A stretch of 64,000 nt of DNA from Brevipalpus yothersi (Eukaryota > Arthropoda > Arachnida > Trombidiformes > Tenuipalpidae): NCBI GenBank assembly GCA_003956705.1, contig QZCP01000166.1, positions 62,001 to 126,000 of the forward strand. Direction: 5' to 3'. The notes under the pieces were generated by a model that had not been told where the DNA came from, ran no database searches, and worked only from the letters and a program-made list of their open reading frames with translations. Positions 11,831 to 23,246 of this stretch are shown here, piece after piece; position 1 is the first letter of the stretch, and every line of letters starts with the position of its first letter. A program made the translations under genes and the position numbers.

Positions 11831-13873
11831 CGAGTTGTTATCATTCTTGACCATCCTCCAATATGAGTTATCATATTAGATGGTCTTTGTCAGATAATTT
11901 TGGATATCTCAAAGGAAACTGCGACTCTTATGAGGTAAAAGTATGGAACAATTGTATTTATATGCATATGTATAAGGTACGAGGTAATAAACATTAGATC
12001 AATGAGATTTTCTACATTATTGTAGTTTGATTTTTAATTTACACATTTGGATTCAAATGATGGCTCATAGATTATTATCAAATCATGAGATCTGATGTAT
12101 TGGTGGTTCAGTCCAATAAATAAGGACATGATTCTCACTTTCCTTTGAAGGAAAGATTATCCGCATAGTTCAATTTGCATGCGGACAAAAAAAATTTTCT
12201 GAAGACGATATGGTGAGAGAGAGAGAGAAAAAAAGGAAAGAGAGAGAAGTGTTAGATGATCGATATAGTGCAGCGTTGAACAGTTGTAGAATAACTTGAT
12301 TTACGCCAGTGGGAAGAGAAGATGGTGCGATATTGCACTTTCCTTTATAGAATATTATCCATTTTAGTCTTTCACTTGGAGAAGAAGAGAGAAAGAGAGA
12401 AGGAAGCATTCTCTTTAACTCATTCTCTCTCTCTCTTTTCGCTTGCCAATATGATGGTAGCAATAGCTTGAGAAAAAGTTTCAAAGAAGTAGAAAATTGA
12501 TACATGATTAGATGATATAAATAAGAGTTATACATAGGATTGCCTTCCCCTTGATTTGCTTGGTATTCGATAAGATTATGAGTCTCATCCATTGTAGAGT
12601 AAGGCAAGATCACTGAGAAAATACATTAAGCTTGGAGAAAATGGGAATGAATGAAACTTAACAAAAAAACTTTTTTGCTTTTTCTCTTGTTGAAGACACA
12701 TTCGACACTGGGCCTTGAAATGGAAGATGAATCATCCTTACAGTTGCTTGCAAGAGCATAATTCAAGCTGTCCACATACACATTTATGCGTGATTAATTA
12801 GGAGAAAAGATGAATAAATACGCTTAAAATGAGCGAAAATCATTTCGTTCAATATCAGATAGAGCTCATCAAGTATTCACATACATGTATTTTGAATAAA
12901 ATTCGGTTTGCTCCTCTCTCTCTCCCTTTTTCTTCTTTTATGTTTTTTTTCCAGAAGATAATCGTCGATCGTTGACCGTTGATCTGATGCATAGATGTCC
13001 GATCGGAGAGGAGATAGTTCCAAAGAATAGAAAGATTGGTACAAAAGGAGTTTCTTTCTCGTCATGAGAAAGGGGTACATCACAATTCCATCTTACACAA
13101 GCCTTTTCCACAGAATTAAGATTGCAGGATAGCACATCATGAAACGAAAGAGAAAAGGGGGAAAAGCATAGCGAAAAAAAAACAAACAAAAAAGGGGTGG
13201 CAGAGGTAGAAAAATGTAGATTTACTCTTTGGTGAAAAGAAAAAAAAGTAGGCAGCGATAGTAATGACGATGCCGAGAAAATGTGAGAGAAAAGAGGTGA
13301 GTTATAAATAAGGTGCATGGGTTTGCGCGCGCTCATGATTGTGGGTAGGCTTGAGAAATTTTCAAATAGGAAGAATCAATGAATTTTGGAATTGAGGAGA
13401 TCAATGAGTTGCTAGCAATTCCTCTGGTAGATACCTTGATTAAAAAAAACTGCATCCGATTCACTGATCATACTCCCATTGATATCGTTTTTTATCAATT
13501 TTTGAGAAGGGCTTAGTGGAGGACAAAAGTTCCAAAAAAATCATTCTCAAGAACGAATCACAGTTTGGGTGCAAAGGAGAGAAAGGATGGACCACACTCA
13601 TCTCTATCGAGACAAAAGAGGTATCAGTGATAACTGTAGAGATGTTATCCGATTGTTGAGAGGGATCAAGGAAGGCTCTTCTTTCCATTCAAGAAGATGT
13701 AGTCTCTTGAAGCACAAAATTTAGATTGGAGTAGACACTGATCGATTTTGGAGTAATAAAAAAAATGTGGAATAGAAAACAGTTGCAGTTAGTCAATTAA
13801 CTGACCACTTTCTTTAGATGATGATTAACGATTGAAAAAAAGTTGCAAAATTTCCTATTGTTAATTCGGCTAG
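11831..13873. other. intergenic spacer
   Basis: AT-rich sequence between the convergent JHAMT-like and ZSWIM genes, with scattered GA runs. It probably includes the ZSWIM 3' UTR. The open frames here are short and low complexity and I accept none as a gene. Confidence 0.6.
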
Positions 13874-16800
13874 TCACCCGAATCTCTCTTTCACCATGAA
13901 CATAAGTTTCTTTTTTCCTTTATACATTGATTTCATATCATCTATAAGTTGATTGAATTGAATATTTCCATCTTGAGCGAGTGAAAATGTTTCACGGGCT
14001 TTGCCCAGAAAATCGATAAAATCCGAATAATGCCGTGGACTGATATGGGTAAGACGTGAATGAGTCGTTTGGATGAATGCTGAGATTGCTGCCTCTAATA
14101 ATTGTCGAAGAGGTGTCTTATCTATATGCAAAGCTTTCAAACATCGACGCTTCACATCCATACAATTGAATGTAGTGCCAGGACCGATTGTACATTTGTG
14201 GAGAATGCTCGCCAAAATGGTTGCACAATGAACATTCTTAACCAGGACAGGTATCAATTGAGCAAGTCTATCCCTATTAAGAAGGGCAAGATTAAATGCC
14301 CAATTGATGTCTTGAGCAGCCTGATGATTCTCTCCATTGGCTGGAATTTGAACATTGCGCACTGCGAGTAGAGCTAGGCTGTAAGCTCGAGTTGAACAAT
14401 TACCCATACCCATTCCTCGGGCTCCTTCGATATATTTGGCGACTTCAAATAGCTGTGTAGAGCCCATCACACCACTTTGACCAGCATTTTGAATGATGGT
14501 GAAAGCATGATTGAAAGCATACGGATCTTGTTCACACAACTTAAGGGCACATAGAGCACAATTGGATGGATCTTTTTCCGCACACTGTAGAGCTAAATTG
14601 CGAGCACAATTTGACACCTCAGTTTGTTGTTCAAAGCGTAACTGTAATGTGGTATGTAGAGAGTGATTCATTATTCGAGGAGCAACAAATTTACAGGCTT
14701 CCACCGGTGTAAATAATTCCGACCAACTATGCATCAAGGTGATCAATCCTTTGATTCCAAATTCGGTTGCACAATCAACCATCCATTCTACATATGTTTG
14801 TCGTTTCTGAGACTCAGTTGAACCCATATGGGCCAAAGTCATCTTCATTACTTGTAAACCTAATTCGTAAGCAGCGCTGAGTAGATTCGGATTTCGACAT
14901 ACACGGCTATTGTCAGGCTTGGCCGCAACAAATGCACTTCGTGCCAACTCGAACAATTGCGAAAAACTGTGTAGATTTGCTTGAGCAGATAGGAGCACTT
15001 TCTTAAGACGTGAGTCATCATCCTTTGCAGCACACAGCATTGTTGCGGCTAAAGATCGTTGCTTTTCTTCGATTACTTTCATATTTGCAGTCCATCGAGT
15101 ATTTCGAAGTTGATTTGAACCATAGTGACCATTGGAATTCATATCTGAGTGATCGATATTCTCGAGGATGGGTAGTCTTGAGAAGAAAAAGAATTGCTTA
15201 GAATGGAATCTGAAAGCCGAAAGAGAGCTCATAACAAACAGCAATCGAACTACATACCTCATAGCCCTCAATCCTATACTGAAAGCAAGCTCTGTGTCAT
15301 GCCGTAATAGCGAGTTGAATAAATATCGGGCAAAATTATGCATAGGGACGCTTTCTGGATGAATACCCAGCCCAAGACCACTGAATGGACCTCCTTCAAG
15401 AAGAAGGCGACCCTGTTTACGAAGAACACTGACAATGTGCGAGTCGAGTTCAATGTCTTGCAGTTTGGTTATCAGACTGGTTTCTTGTCGAGTTGCCTTC
15501 TCTTGTGCATGTGTTCCAGAAGGCATCAATCTTTGTTGTCCGAGACCGATGAGGGCAGCCTCTACTGCAAGGGCAAGGTAACTCTCACCCTGTTCACAAG
15601 GACCAGAGACAGGAACTTGAATGTATCGTGGTTTGACATGACTCGAAATGGGATGCAGTGGATTCAAAAAAGAAGCCTCTTCTTGGCTATGTACACCTGT
15701 GGGCATGGACGAGTTATTTACACCAGACTGGGGTGAATCTATGAGAAATGTTGGATAATAGTGTTCCAATGGCTTTGAGTCAGGTGTTAGGGAGGCTTCG
15801 GCGAGGGTATCGAAAAGAGATCCAATAGGATCAAGCGGATTGCCAATCCAACCTTCTGTATTTCCAAGATCAGGGTTGAGACTACAGTTCATTTTGGTCA
15901 TATTACCTTGAGAGAATGAATGGAAGAGTAGAGTAATGAGGCTTCATTTCATTCGTAAAAATTCAATCAAAAATGAATTTGTAAAAGGATCCTATCATAG
16001 ACAAAAGATGCTTATGAATTAATGAAGCTGATACTGAGTTGTTTTTGAATCTTAACATCTCGCGTTTCCTTTCACTCAGACCTTCCATTTATGACTTCTC
16101 TCAACTGTAAGAGCTTATTCATCTCTTTTTCTCCTGCCAGTTCCACTGTGATAGGATGTCAAAGAACAAAGAGAATGATATCCAGAGAGAGATAATTTCA
16201 TGCAAAGATGTGCGAGAAAAATTTGCTCCAGAAATCTTAAAACTCGAGTCGAGCATCACTCCATTGAGATGTGGAGGAAAATAACAAAATGGCTGAACCG
16301 AAATCTCTCCAGTTACCCAATAGGGAGGGAAGGCAAATCATTAATTTGAAAAAGTGAGAAAGAAGGGGAATGAATCCAGGGAGAATACGAGACTGAGAGC
16401 GAAGAAATGTGAGTCTAGGGAAAAAGATCAATGTGAATAGAAAGAGTGAGAGAGAAAGAGAATATATTCTAAGAATGCAACCATAAGCCGAATATTTAAG
16501 ACCCAAAGATGCCCAAAAGAAAACGGATAAAGTGGATAGATAAAATGGAGAGAGAAAGAGAGAGAAGAAGAGAAGAGAAGAGAAGAGAAAATTACTTTTG
16601 AGTAAGGCCTGCTCTTTGGCCCATTTACTGTGCCATCCACTTTGCTGTTCCTTCATAGTACGGACCACGACCACTGCTAGCCTTAAAGCTTCCCGTCGAT
16701 AGCCATGAGACCGTAGAGCCTCCACCCGAGCACAGGCAGTGGGTACGGGTTCTGTGTGAGAGATTGCGGGAGAGAGAGAACGGGGAGGGAGAGAGAGAGA

Positions 16801-18367
16801 GAATTGGGGAGGTGGGAGGAATGCGTGTGAGAGAAAGAGAGAGAAAGAGAAAGAGAAAAGAGGGAATGAAAACCAGTGAGCCAAACAATAGAGATCAATG
16901 GATTTTTCTCCTCAACTTGCCATTGGCATTTAGTGATCGCTGTTTGTTGCCGTTCGCCGGGTCGCTACTGACAGTGAGATTCTGCAGTTTGGCAAGACGC
17001 AGGCGAACGAGCGAGAAAGCTAGCAGTCACCAGAAAGAAGCAAGTTGCGAGAGCATTCATATATACACATTCAAAATAGACCACCTACCATTCCAAAGAG
17101 GATAGCCTTGTGAGTTGAACTTGTCTGAGCTGCTGCAAGATGGTTGAATATGGGATATGCTATTCCTATTGAGTATCAAACGAAGATGCGGATCGTCCCA
17201 ACGGAGTTTACTGGCCTCTAGAGCACGATGAAAAATATTGCGAGGAGGACCCGATGATCGAGATTGGCTTGAGATATTATTGTGACGATTATTTCGACCA
17301 TTATTGTTGATTTCCATATCTACATCATCTTCATCTGATGAGGAATATTCTTCATTCATAGCGTAAGACACTCGACGCCGTTTACTTCGATGACGTGCGG
17401 ACGGCTTAAGCATTGCATCTTCTAATGGGCACCCTGATAATTTGGACCATCTTTCCAGAAGAGAACGCCATTGTTCTCGCTCTTGGATTGTTGCATGAGG
17501 GTTAAGGACAGCGCAAACCCAAAGAGAGCCTAATTGATCCCACAAAGGTCTACACTTTTCTAGTGCTGGCAGAGGCTAAAATGATCATGAATGAAAGGAA
17601 AAAAAAGGAATAAATTCAGTGGAGGGTCATCCGAAAAAGAGAAAGGGTAGTTGTAGTAATAGTAGTAATGATAGTGAGAATGCAGGTTAGATCAAGATAA
17701 AGCATTTATGATGCTTAATGTGGGGGTAGAAGGACGAGGTTAGTGAGTAAGGTATGCTGGTTGAAGGTGTATGAGTAGGAGTAGTGATATAATGATATTG
17801 CCCGGTTGTGTGAAAATATTTGGCCTTTTCACTTAGCTGATTTCAAGTTCCAGCCTGATTTTTAGGTAAATTGGACTATTTTTAAGCCAGTATTAGAGCT
17901 AATGACAATGAGAGTGGAAACAAAGTCAATGTGGTACAACACTATACTATCGTATACCGGCGATTGTGGATAGTTTTTTCGCCCTTTCGCCTTTTCTATC
18001 ACGCTTTGAATGTAAGTGTTCGCTTTCTCTCTCTATTTGTTCATTTCTTTCTTTCATTGCTCCAGCTCGCCTTCTTATTGCTCCTTCTTTCTCTCCCTCA
18101 CTCTCTATCGAGCTGATTCAATCGTTCACTTGTTTGCTTGCACTCGGTTTAGTATGAAAAAAGTCCGATAGCGATACCAAATTCTAGCTTCAACTACTTC
18201 CAATCAAAAATAAATTTGATACAGATCAAAAGCAGAACGAAATGAGCGAATGAGCGAAAGAACCCAGTCAATTAGTGGAGGGATATACAGACGGATAGAT
18301 AGAATAGAGATAATTATTGAACAATTTTTAGGTAATGAATCGCTACGGATGACAAGGAGGAGAGAGT

Positions 18368-18403
<36 letters not shown>

Positions 18404-19994
18404 AATTTGATGGCAGAGTATAGTCACTATATATCTGCGAACAAGGAGTAGTGAAAGAAGAAGATGAAGAGAGGATGTGAAAGGTAGGATACGTGTTAAA
18501 AGTGGACCAACCTGTCCTCTCCATGACGGTAACCGAGGGTCAGCCAAAAACTGTTCTGTTATCAGCCTGAGCATTCGAGCTGCATTTGAGTCTTTAGCCC
18601 TGAGCATTTCTTTGACCTGTAAAATAGTATCATAATCGATGAGTTTATGAGCACGAGTATGTGTGTGAGCGTGTGTATGTGTATGTGTGTGAAAATATAT
18701 GTAAGGGGACTAAGGGGAAAAGAGAAATGGTGACATAAGGTATGATACAGTTGAGGAACTTATGAAAAAAAGGGAAAGCACTAGATGGTATGATAAAGGA
18801 AGCCAATTAATGGATGGATGAAAATCATAGAGAAATGGCTATATATGTATATGAGAAGAGGGGTGGAATGGTTAGAGGAGAGGCTAAATTTGGAGAGGTT
18901 ATTACTTTGGCAAATAGCGCATTGAGCTGCTTTGTATTGCTTTGAACAAAATTCGGAGATTGAGCCAAGTAAGATTTCACTTGTTCGCTGACTTGCTCTT
19001 CGTCAAGATGCCATGAGTGTTCATCTTCGGCACATGAGCCGGCAGTTGGATCAGGAGCACCAGCAATCCGATTAATTGTTGACTGTGATTGGAGTATTTC
19101 ATCGGCAAGCCGTTGGGCAGTGGGTAATACTTCGGTATGATGTTCAGATATGAGATATTGAATTAATTTTTGTAATTGTTGGCGATCTAATTGTAGAAGG
19201 GTTTCTGATATAGGTACTCTCAGTTTGACGAGATTTGCATTCCTAATTCTGTACAATGTTAGCGCTACAACGTGCTGACACCAAAAAATGTCCCTCGTGT
19301 CACATGTACATGTCACAGAGGTGATCTTGCATCTGTCGAAAGTAATAGAAACTCTGAATCGTTTCTCGGATCCTTGAGCATAATTTATAGAAGATGAGGC
19401 AGAGAGTGATGAGGCTGTATTTGATGATGTACCCGTTTGGGAGGATGAAGATGATTTGACGGTAACCACACCGCTCAAGTGGAAACCAACTTGAAGCACT
19501 TGGTCTACGGCACCAGATTCATAAAGACGAAGACCTTGATAGAATGGTATGTCTTGCAGATCACTGGAGGAGGAGGAAGAAGAAGAAGAAGAGGAGGAGG
19601 ACAGAGAAGATACCACAGCGGAGCCAGATCCCGATCCGGCTGAGCTATTCGGATGATGGTGATGGTGATGATGATGGTGGTGATGGTGGTGGTGAGCTGG
19701 GTTTGTATTTGAAGCCGAATATACCGGTGGTGAGCCGGACAATGAGGTACATGATACCGGGGAATTTGATGTGAATGGTATTGAAGAGAATGGATGATGA
19801 TATTTATCGCTATTTAAAGATGAATACATGCATATATCTCGCTCATTTCGAGGAAATGACCAATATATAATGCGTGCTTGTACAGGCTCTGGTATCCTTT
19901 GGTATCTTTCTTCAATCCTTTGGAAAGGTATGTGCTCAGCCACCACCTTAGCACATATATCCAAAAGTGTTTCAGGTGAAAAAAGATTCATCAT
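13874..19994 (-). CDS. ZSWIM4/5/6-type SWIM zinc-finger protein
   Basis: Members of this animal family carry a SWIM zinc finger and an extended helical C-terminus, and related ZSWIM proteins act as cullin-RING substrate receptors. Exons on the minus strand: 19994-18906, 18616-18512, 17575-17089, 16751-16596, 15906-15258 and 15176-13874. Total 3789 nt, 1262 residues, with all phases closing. The N-terminus SPETLLDICAKVVAEHIPFQ and EPVQARIIYWSFPRNERD match the family start. The SWIM core is CTCDTRDIFWCQH, followed by ISETLLQLDRQQLQK, ARMLRLITEQFLADPR, EPVPTACARVEALRSHGYRR and GWIGNPLDPIGSLFDTL. Between the N-terminal block and the SWIM finger sit 14 consecutive His, encoded by mixed CAT/CAC codons, and 13 Ser. 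An in-frame ATG at 20045 would add 17 residues read through a CA repeat; I prefer 19994. Introns are full of GA/CT tracts, and the exon 2 donor (CAG/gttggt) is weak. Confidence 0.9.
18371..18400. repeat. (AG)n microsatellite in ZSWIM intron
   Basis: Fifteen uninterrupted AG units in the intron between exons 2 and 3, on the far side of exon 2. Confidence 0.9.
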
Positions 19995-21298
19995 TATTTG
20001 ATGGTGTGTGTGTGTGTGTGTGTGGTGTATGTATTGGTATTCCAATAGATTCCACTTGGCGTTGTTCTTTTATCCGAATGGCTTTTGATAATTGATGTAT
20101 AATATATAATATATATATTCCAATATCACTTCATCACATACAATTGTAATTGTAGTAGTACTGGTAGTAGTAGAGTAGATTTTTCATACAAGGATATACA
20201 TGTAATTGAAGTAGTAGTAGCTGTAGTTGTAGTTGAAGGTAGTAGTATCATCATCAAATCGGCGAGACACACACATATTATACATACCACACACACACAT
20301 ACTACCAATTGAAATCACTTCACAATCACATTAAATATATATATATATATAATATTACACTACACTATCTTTAATCATCTTGAATCACTCATCAAAATAT
20401 ATATATATATATACCCGTGTGTGTGTGTGTGTGTTGAATGGTATGTATGGGGATATGTGTGTGTGGTGATAGTGTTGGTGTTGGTGGTATGTAGTATCAT
20501 CAAATTATTTCACTCACAATCAGAAAGATATATTAAATTTTGACCCTCAAAAAAGTCCACTAAAGAGAGATACAGAGAGAGAAAGAAGAAAGATGAAAGG
20601 TAAAGGAGCCTCAAAATTTTGACAGTTTTATGGTACAGTAGACTTAATAGCTCCAGAGGCTGGTGAAAAAAAGAGAAGAGAAAGAAAGACACAAGACTTG
20701 AAGAAAAAGATACACAAAAGCAGTCTCTCTCTCTTTCACAAAAGCAGCTCTTTTCTCTTCTCTCTCTTCTTTCACTTCTTCAAGCTTGAAGAAAAAGTCT
20801 CTCACTCAAACATTCTTCACACACACACACATCAAGTGAACTTGCTGCAGGTTCAGCAGTACATACTAACACAGAGCACTTATGAGCACGCCATCTTGTT
20901 AGTGTACTTATAAGCGTCTGTCTTAGCATCTTTATTGAATGCAAATGATGCAAAAGTGGTAGTGACATCTTTGGGATAGAATATGGATAGAGTGTGAAAA
21001 TTTTTGAAATGTGTTTTGATGGCTGATTTTGGGTGGAATATTTTTGTTTTTGAAAATGATGGACATGATAATATTTGGCCTGACAATAGATTGGGGTGGT
21101 AAAACATTGAGTGCAGAAGGTGGAGAAGATGATTTGATGGGATAAACAGCTTGAGTGGCGGTGACGGTAGCGGCGTCCAGCCACAAAGCACATGGAAAAA
21201 TTTTTCATCTCGTCCATATTCCGGATGACAATAGTGGGAACCATTGAATCCAAACCAAAATGAACGGTTATCACCAAAGATGTGTACCCAAGCATAGT
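19995..21298. repeat. ZSWIM 5' region and eL41 3' region with dinucleotide repeats
   Basis: Non-coding. The upstream part of ZSWIM carries a (TG)n tract near 20007-20025, (TA)n tracts near 20101-20120, 20335-20350 and 20396-20413, a (TG)n tract near 20417-20434 and (CA)n near 20819-20832. The stretch from about 20900 to 21298 is likely the eL41 3' UTR or spacer. I accept no coding frame here. Confidence 0.6.
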
Positions 21299-21483
21299 TT
21301 ACTTGGATCGCTCTCGCATCTTTCGTCGTTTACGCTTAAGCCTTCGCATTCGCTTCTTACGCCACTGTGTTAATGGGGAACAGAAGAGAAGAGATATAAC
21401 AAGCATTAGCTTTCAATGGTATCACAATCAGAACACACAAAGAAAAGTATAATTAAAATCCATATTCTTACCTTGGCTCTCAT
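21299..21483 (-). CDS. RpL41: large-subunit ribosomal protein eL41 (25 residues)
   Basis: The smallest eukaryotic ribosomal protein, an all-basic single helix at the subunit interface. Exon 1 is 21483-21472 (MRAK) with donor AAG/gtaaga. Exon 2 is 21364-21299, after an acacag acceptor, and encodes WRKKRMRRLKRKRRKMRERS-K then TAA. The 25-residue product differs from the common animal form, as I recall it, at a single position near the C-terminus (E for Q). The short exons and intron make it easy to miss, because the ORF in another frame over the same region looks longer. The identification is essentially certain because the sequence is near-invariant in eukaryotes. Confidence 0.97.
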
Positions 21484-22073
21484 TATGAAAAGGGTTGAAG
21501 GGTACGCTCAACGTATTAACCAAACGGCCAATCCAAACTAGGATGTTGTTAATCAACCGAAACCAGGAAGAAAATGAATTCAAGTTGATACAATTACAAT
21601 TCCAAGCCGAACACTGAACGGAACAGGATATGGTTGCGCAAAATGTTTTTCCAACATTTAGTGCTGCCACCTTAGAATTTTAAAAACTTTTTCTGGAAAA
21701 AATTGAATTCTTTTTCTAGTATAAAATACTAGAAAATTTTCGCTGCAATCTTTTGTGTGTTTGAACAAGAATTCATCAATTTTTCTTAATCATAAAGAAA
21801 TAATCATTTGGACAAAAAAATTTTCCTCTCATATAGTTCAAAATGGCTTATCTGAGGTAGATCTATTTTTCAATCCTTGAATTGATTCCATTTTTTCGCT
21901 CGGACAATGTCAAAATCATGTAAAATAACTCAGGAAAAAATGGATTAAATCTCATTCTATTTCGTTGAACGATTTTGTTATCCTTTTTTTCTTATATTTT
22001 CACAAAATTTTAATCACATTATATTTAGAGCTGAAAATTCCAGATAGATGAATAACAGCTTGAAAATCTGACG
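21484..22073. other. spacer upstream of eL41
   Basis: Contains the eL41 promoter/5' UTR and the 3' flank of the next minus-strand gene. No further gene seen; a reverse-strand frame at 21428-21670 only overlaps the eL41 leader and intron. Confidence 0.55.
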
Positions 22074-22667
22074 TTATTGAGATTTTGCAATGCATTTGTT
22101 TTTGTCCTTAATGTCTTTCATAACTGGGATGAGCTCTTTCAGAGCTTGGGTTTCCTTTTTGGTAATTTTAGGATCATTTTTGAGTGCATTCTTGTATTGA
22201 TCCTCTTTTTCTTCTAGTTGTTCGATGAAAGTTTTACAAAACCCTTCTCTACCCAAACTTTCCACCTCTTTTGGTTTCGAACCAATCTCAATAAAAGCCC
22301 ACACATCATCAAAGGCACCAAATTCTCCACATCCGATCTTTTCCATCTCTGTTTCAATGTCTTTCACCTGTTTCTCCAAATTTTTCTTAATTTCGGCATC
22401 CTTCTCCTCATTAGCTTTACCTTCCAATTCTTTCACTTGGTTTGACATTGAATCACACTTGTCCACCAATTCATCTTTAGAGATTGTCGCATTGGACAAT
22501 GCTGAGAATATAAAAAGTTTACATTAAAAATGGCTGAAGGGGCATAAAGATTTTAGTTAAAGTTTCACTTGTGTGGAAAAGAGAGGGAAATTATTTATCA
22601 AAATCATGACTTTTTCATAAATGGACTCACCAAAAAGACCAAAAAAAGCAACGATTAGATAATTCAT
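22074..22667 (-). CDS. small secreted helical protein of unknown family
   Basis: Exon 1 is 22667-22631 and encodes MNYLIVAFFGLF. Exon 2 is 22501-22074. The join is in phase (G/CA) and gives 154 residues. The N-terminus is a classic short signal peptide, probably cut after ALS or a few residues later. The mature part is highly charged and predicted helical, rich in Lys/Glu with coiled-coil character (NQVKELEGKANEEKDAEIKK). It has four Cys (KCDS, GCGE, FCKT, KCIA) that could make two disulfides, and an aromatic patch FGAFDDVWAFIEIG. I do not recognise a family. Single-intron genes for small secreted helical proteins are common in arthropods, including salivary or gut proteins, but nothing here fixes the role. 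Confidence 0.75.
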
Positions 22668-23246
22668 TTTGTCGCAACTTGACTTCACGTAGGCAGACAT
22701 GCAACGATATGCAAATATCTGATGACTATTACCTTTAATTTTTTTCCACTTTTCATCATTTCCACCTGAATCACATGTCCATCAAATCAATTTTATGGAG
22801 AAATGGGGAGGAAATAATGTGGATTTTGCGAAGCTGATTCATTTTAATTGAATCATTTTGAGCCTCAAAATTTATTCGTAGAGGAACCATTTTTTCGATC
22901 AACAAAGATTATAGAGAGAAATTGTCTATTTGGAGTGACATTGTTATTGATTCAGAATATTAAGCATAAAGAATAGCGATAAATTACCTTAATTCAATCA
23001 GAGTGAGCTGATTTAATCTGTTTTCAGGGTCATATAATGATAGTTAGGTCGATAAAGTAATAAATTTTGGCTCCAAAATTGGTAAATAAGTGTTGAAATT
23101 CAATCTTATTGGTTTATACCGAAAAGATTGTGGATGAATCACCATACAATTCAAAAAATGGATTGTTTTCTAGTTTGTATAAAATTTTATTCAACAGAAT
23201 AAATATACTATGAAAAAAATGAGATTGTAATGGAAAATTGATTGAA
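22668..23246. other. spacer
   Basis: AT-rich, no gene seen. An octamer-like ATTTGCAT on the minus strand lies about 50 bases upstream of the secreted-protein ATG. Its significance is unknown. Confidence 0.5.

Noticed and set aside
12170..13336. Reverse-strand frames of 147 and 132 codons
   Set aside because: Driven by CT-rich low complexity (SLSFLF repeats) with no recognisable domain or splice support.
16237..16888. Long reverse-strand frames around ZSWIM exon 4
   Set aside because: Intron CT repeats read through; only 16751-16596 matches the ZSWIM family.
20780..21295. Reverse-strand 171-codon frame downstream of eL41
   Set aside because: Low-complexity, no homology pattern, and it lies in the probable eL41 3' UTR and the TG/CA-repeat region.
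21428..21670. 80-codon frame overlapping eL41
   Set aside because: It covers the eL41 leader and intron in another frame; eL41 itself is near-identical to a universal ribosomal protein.
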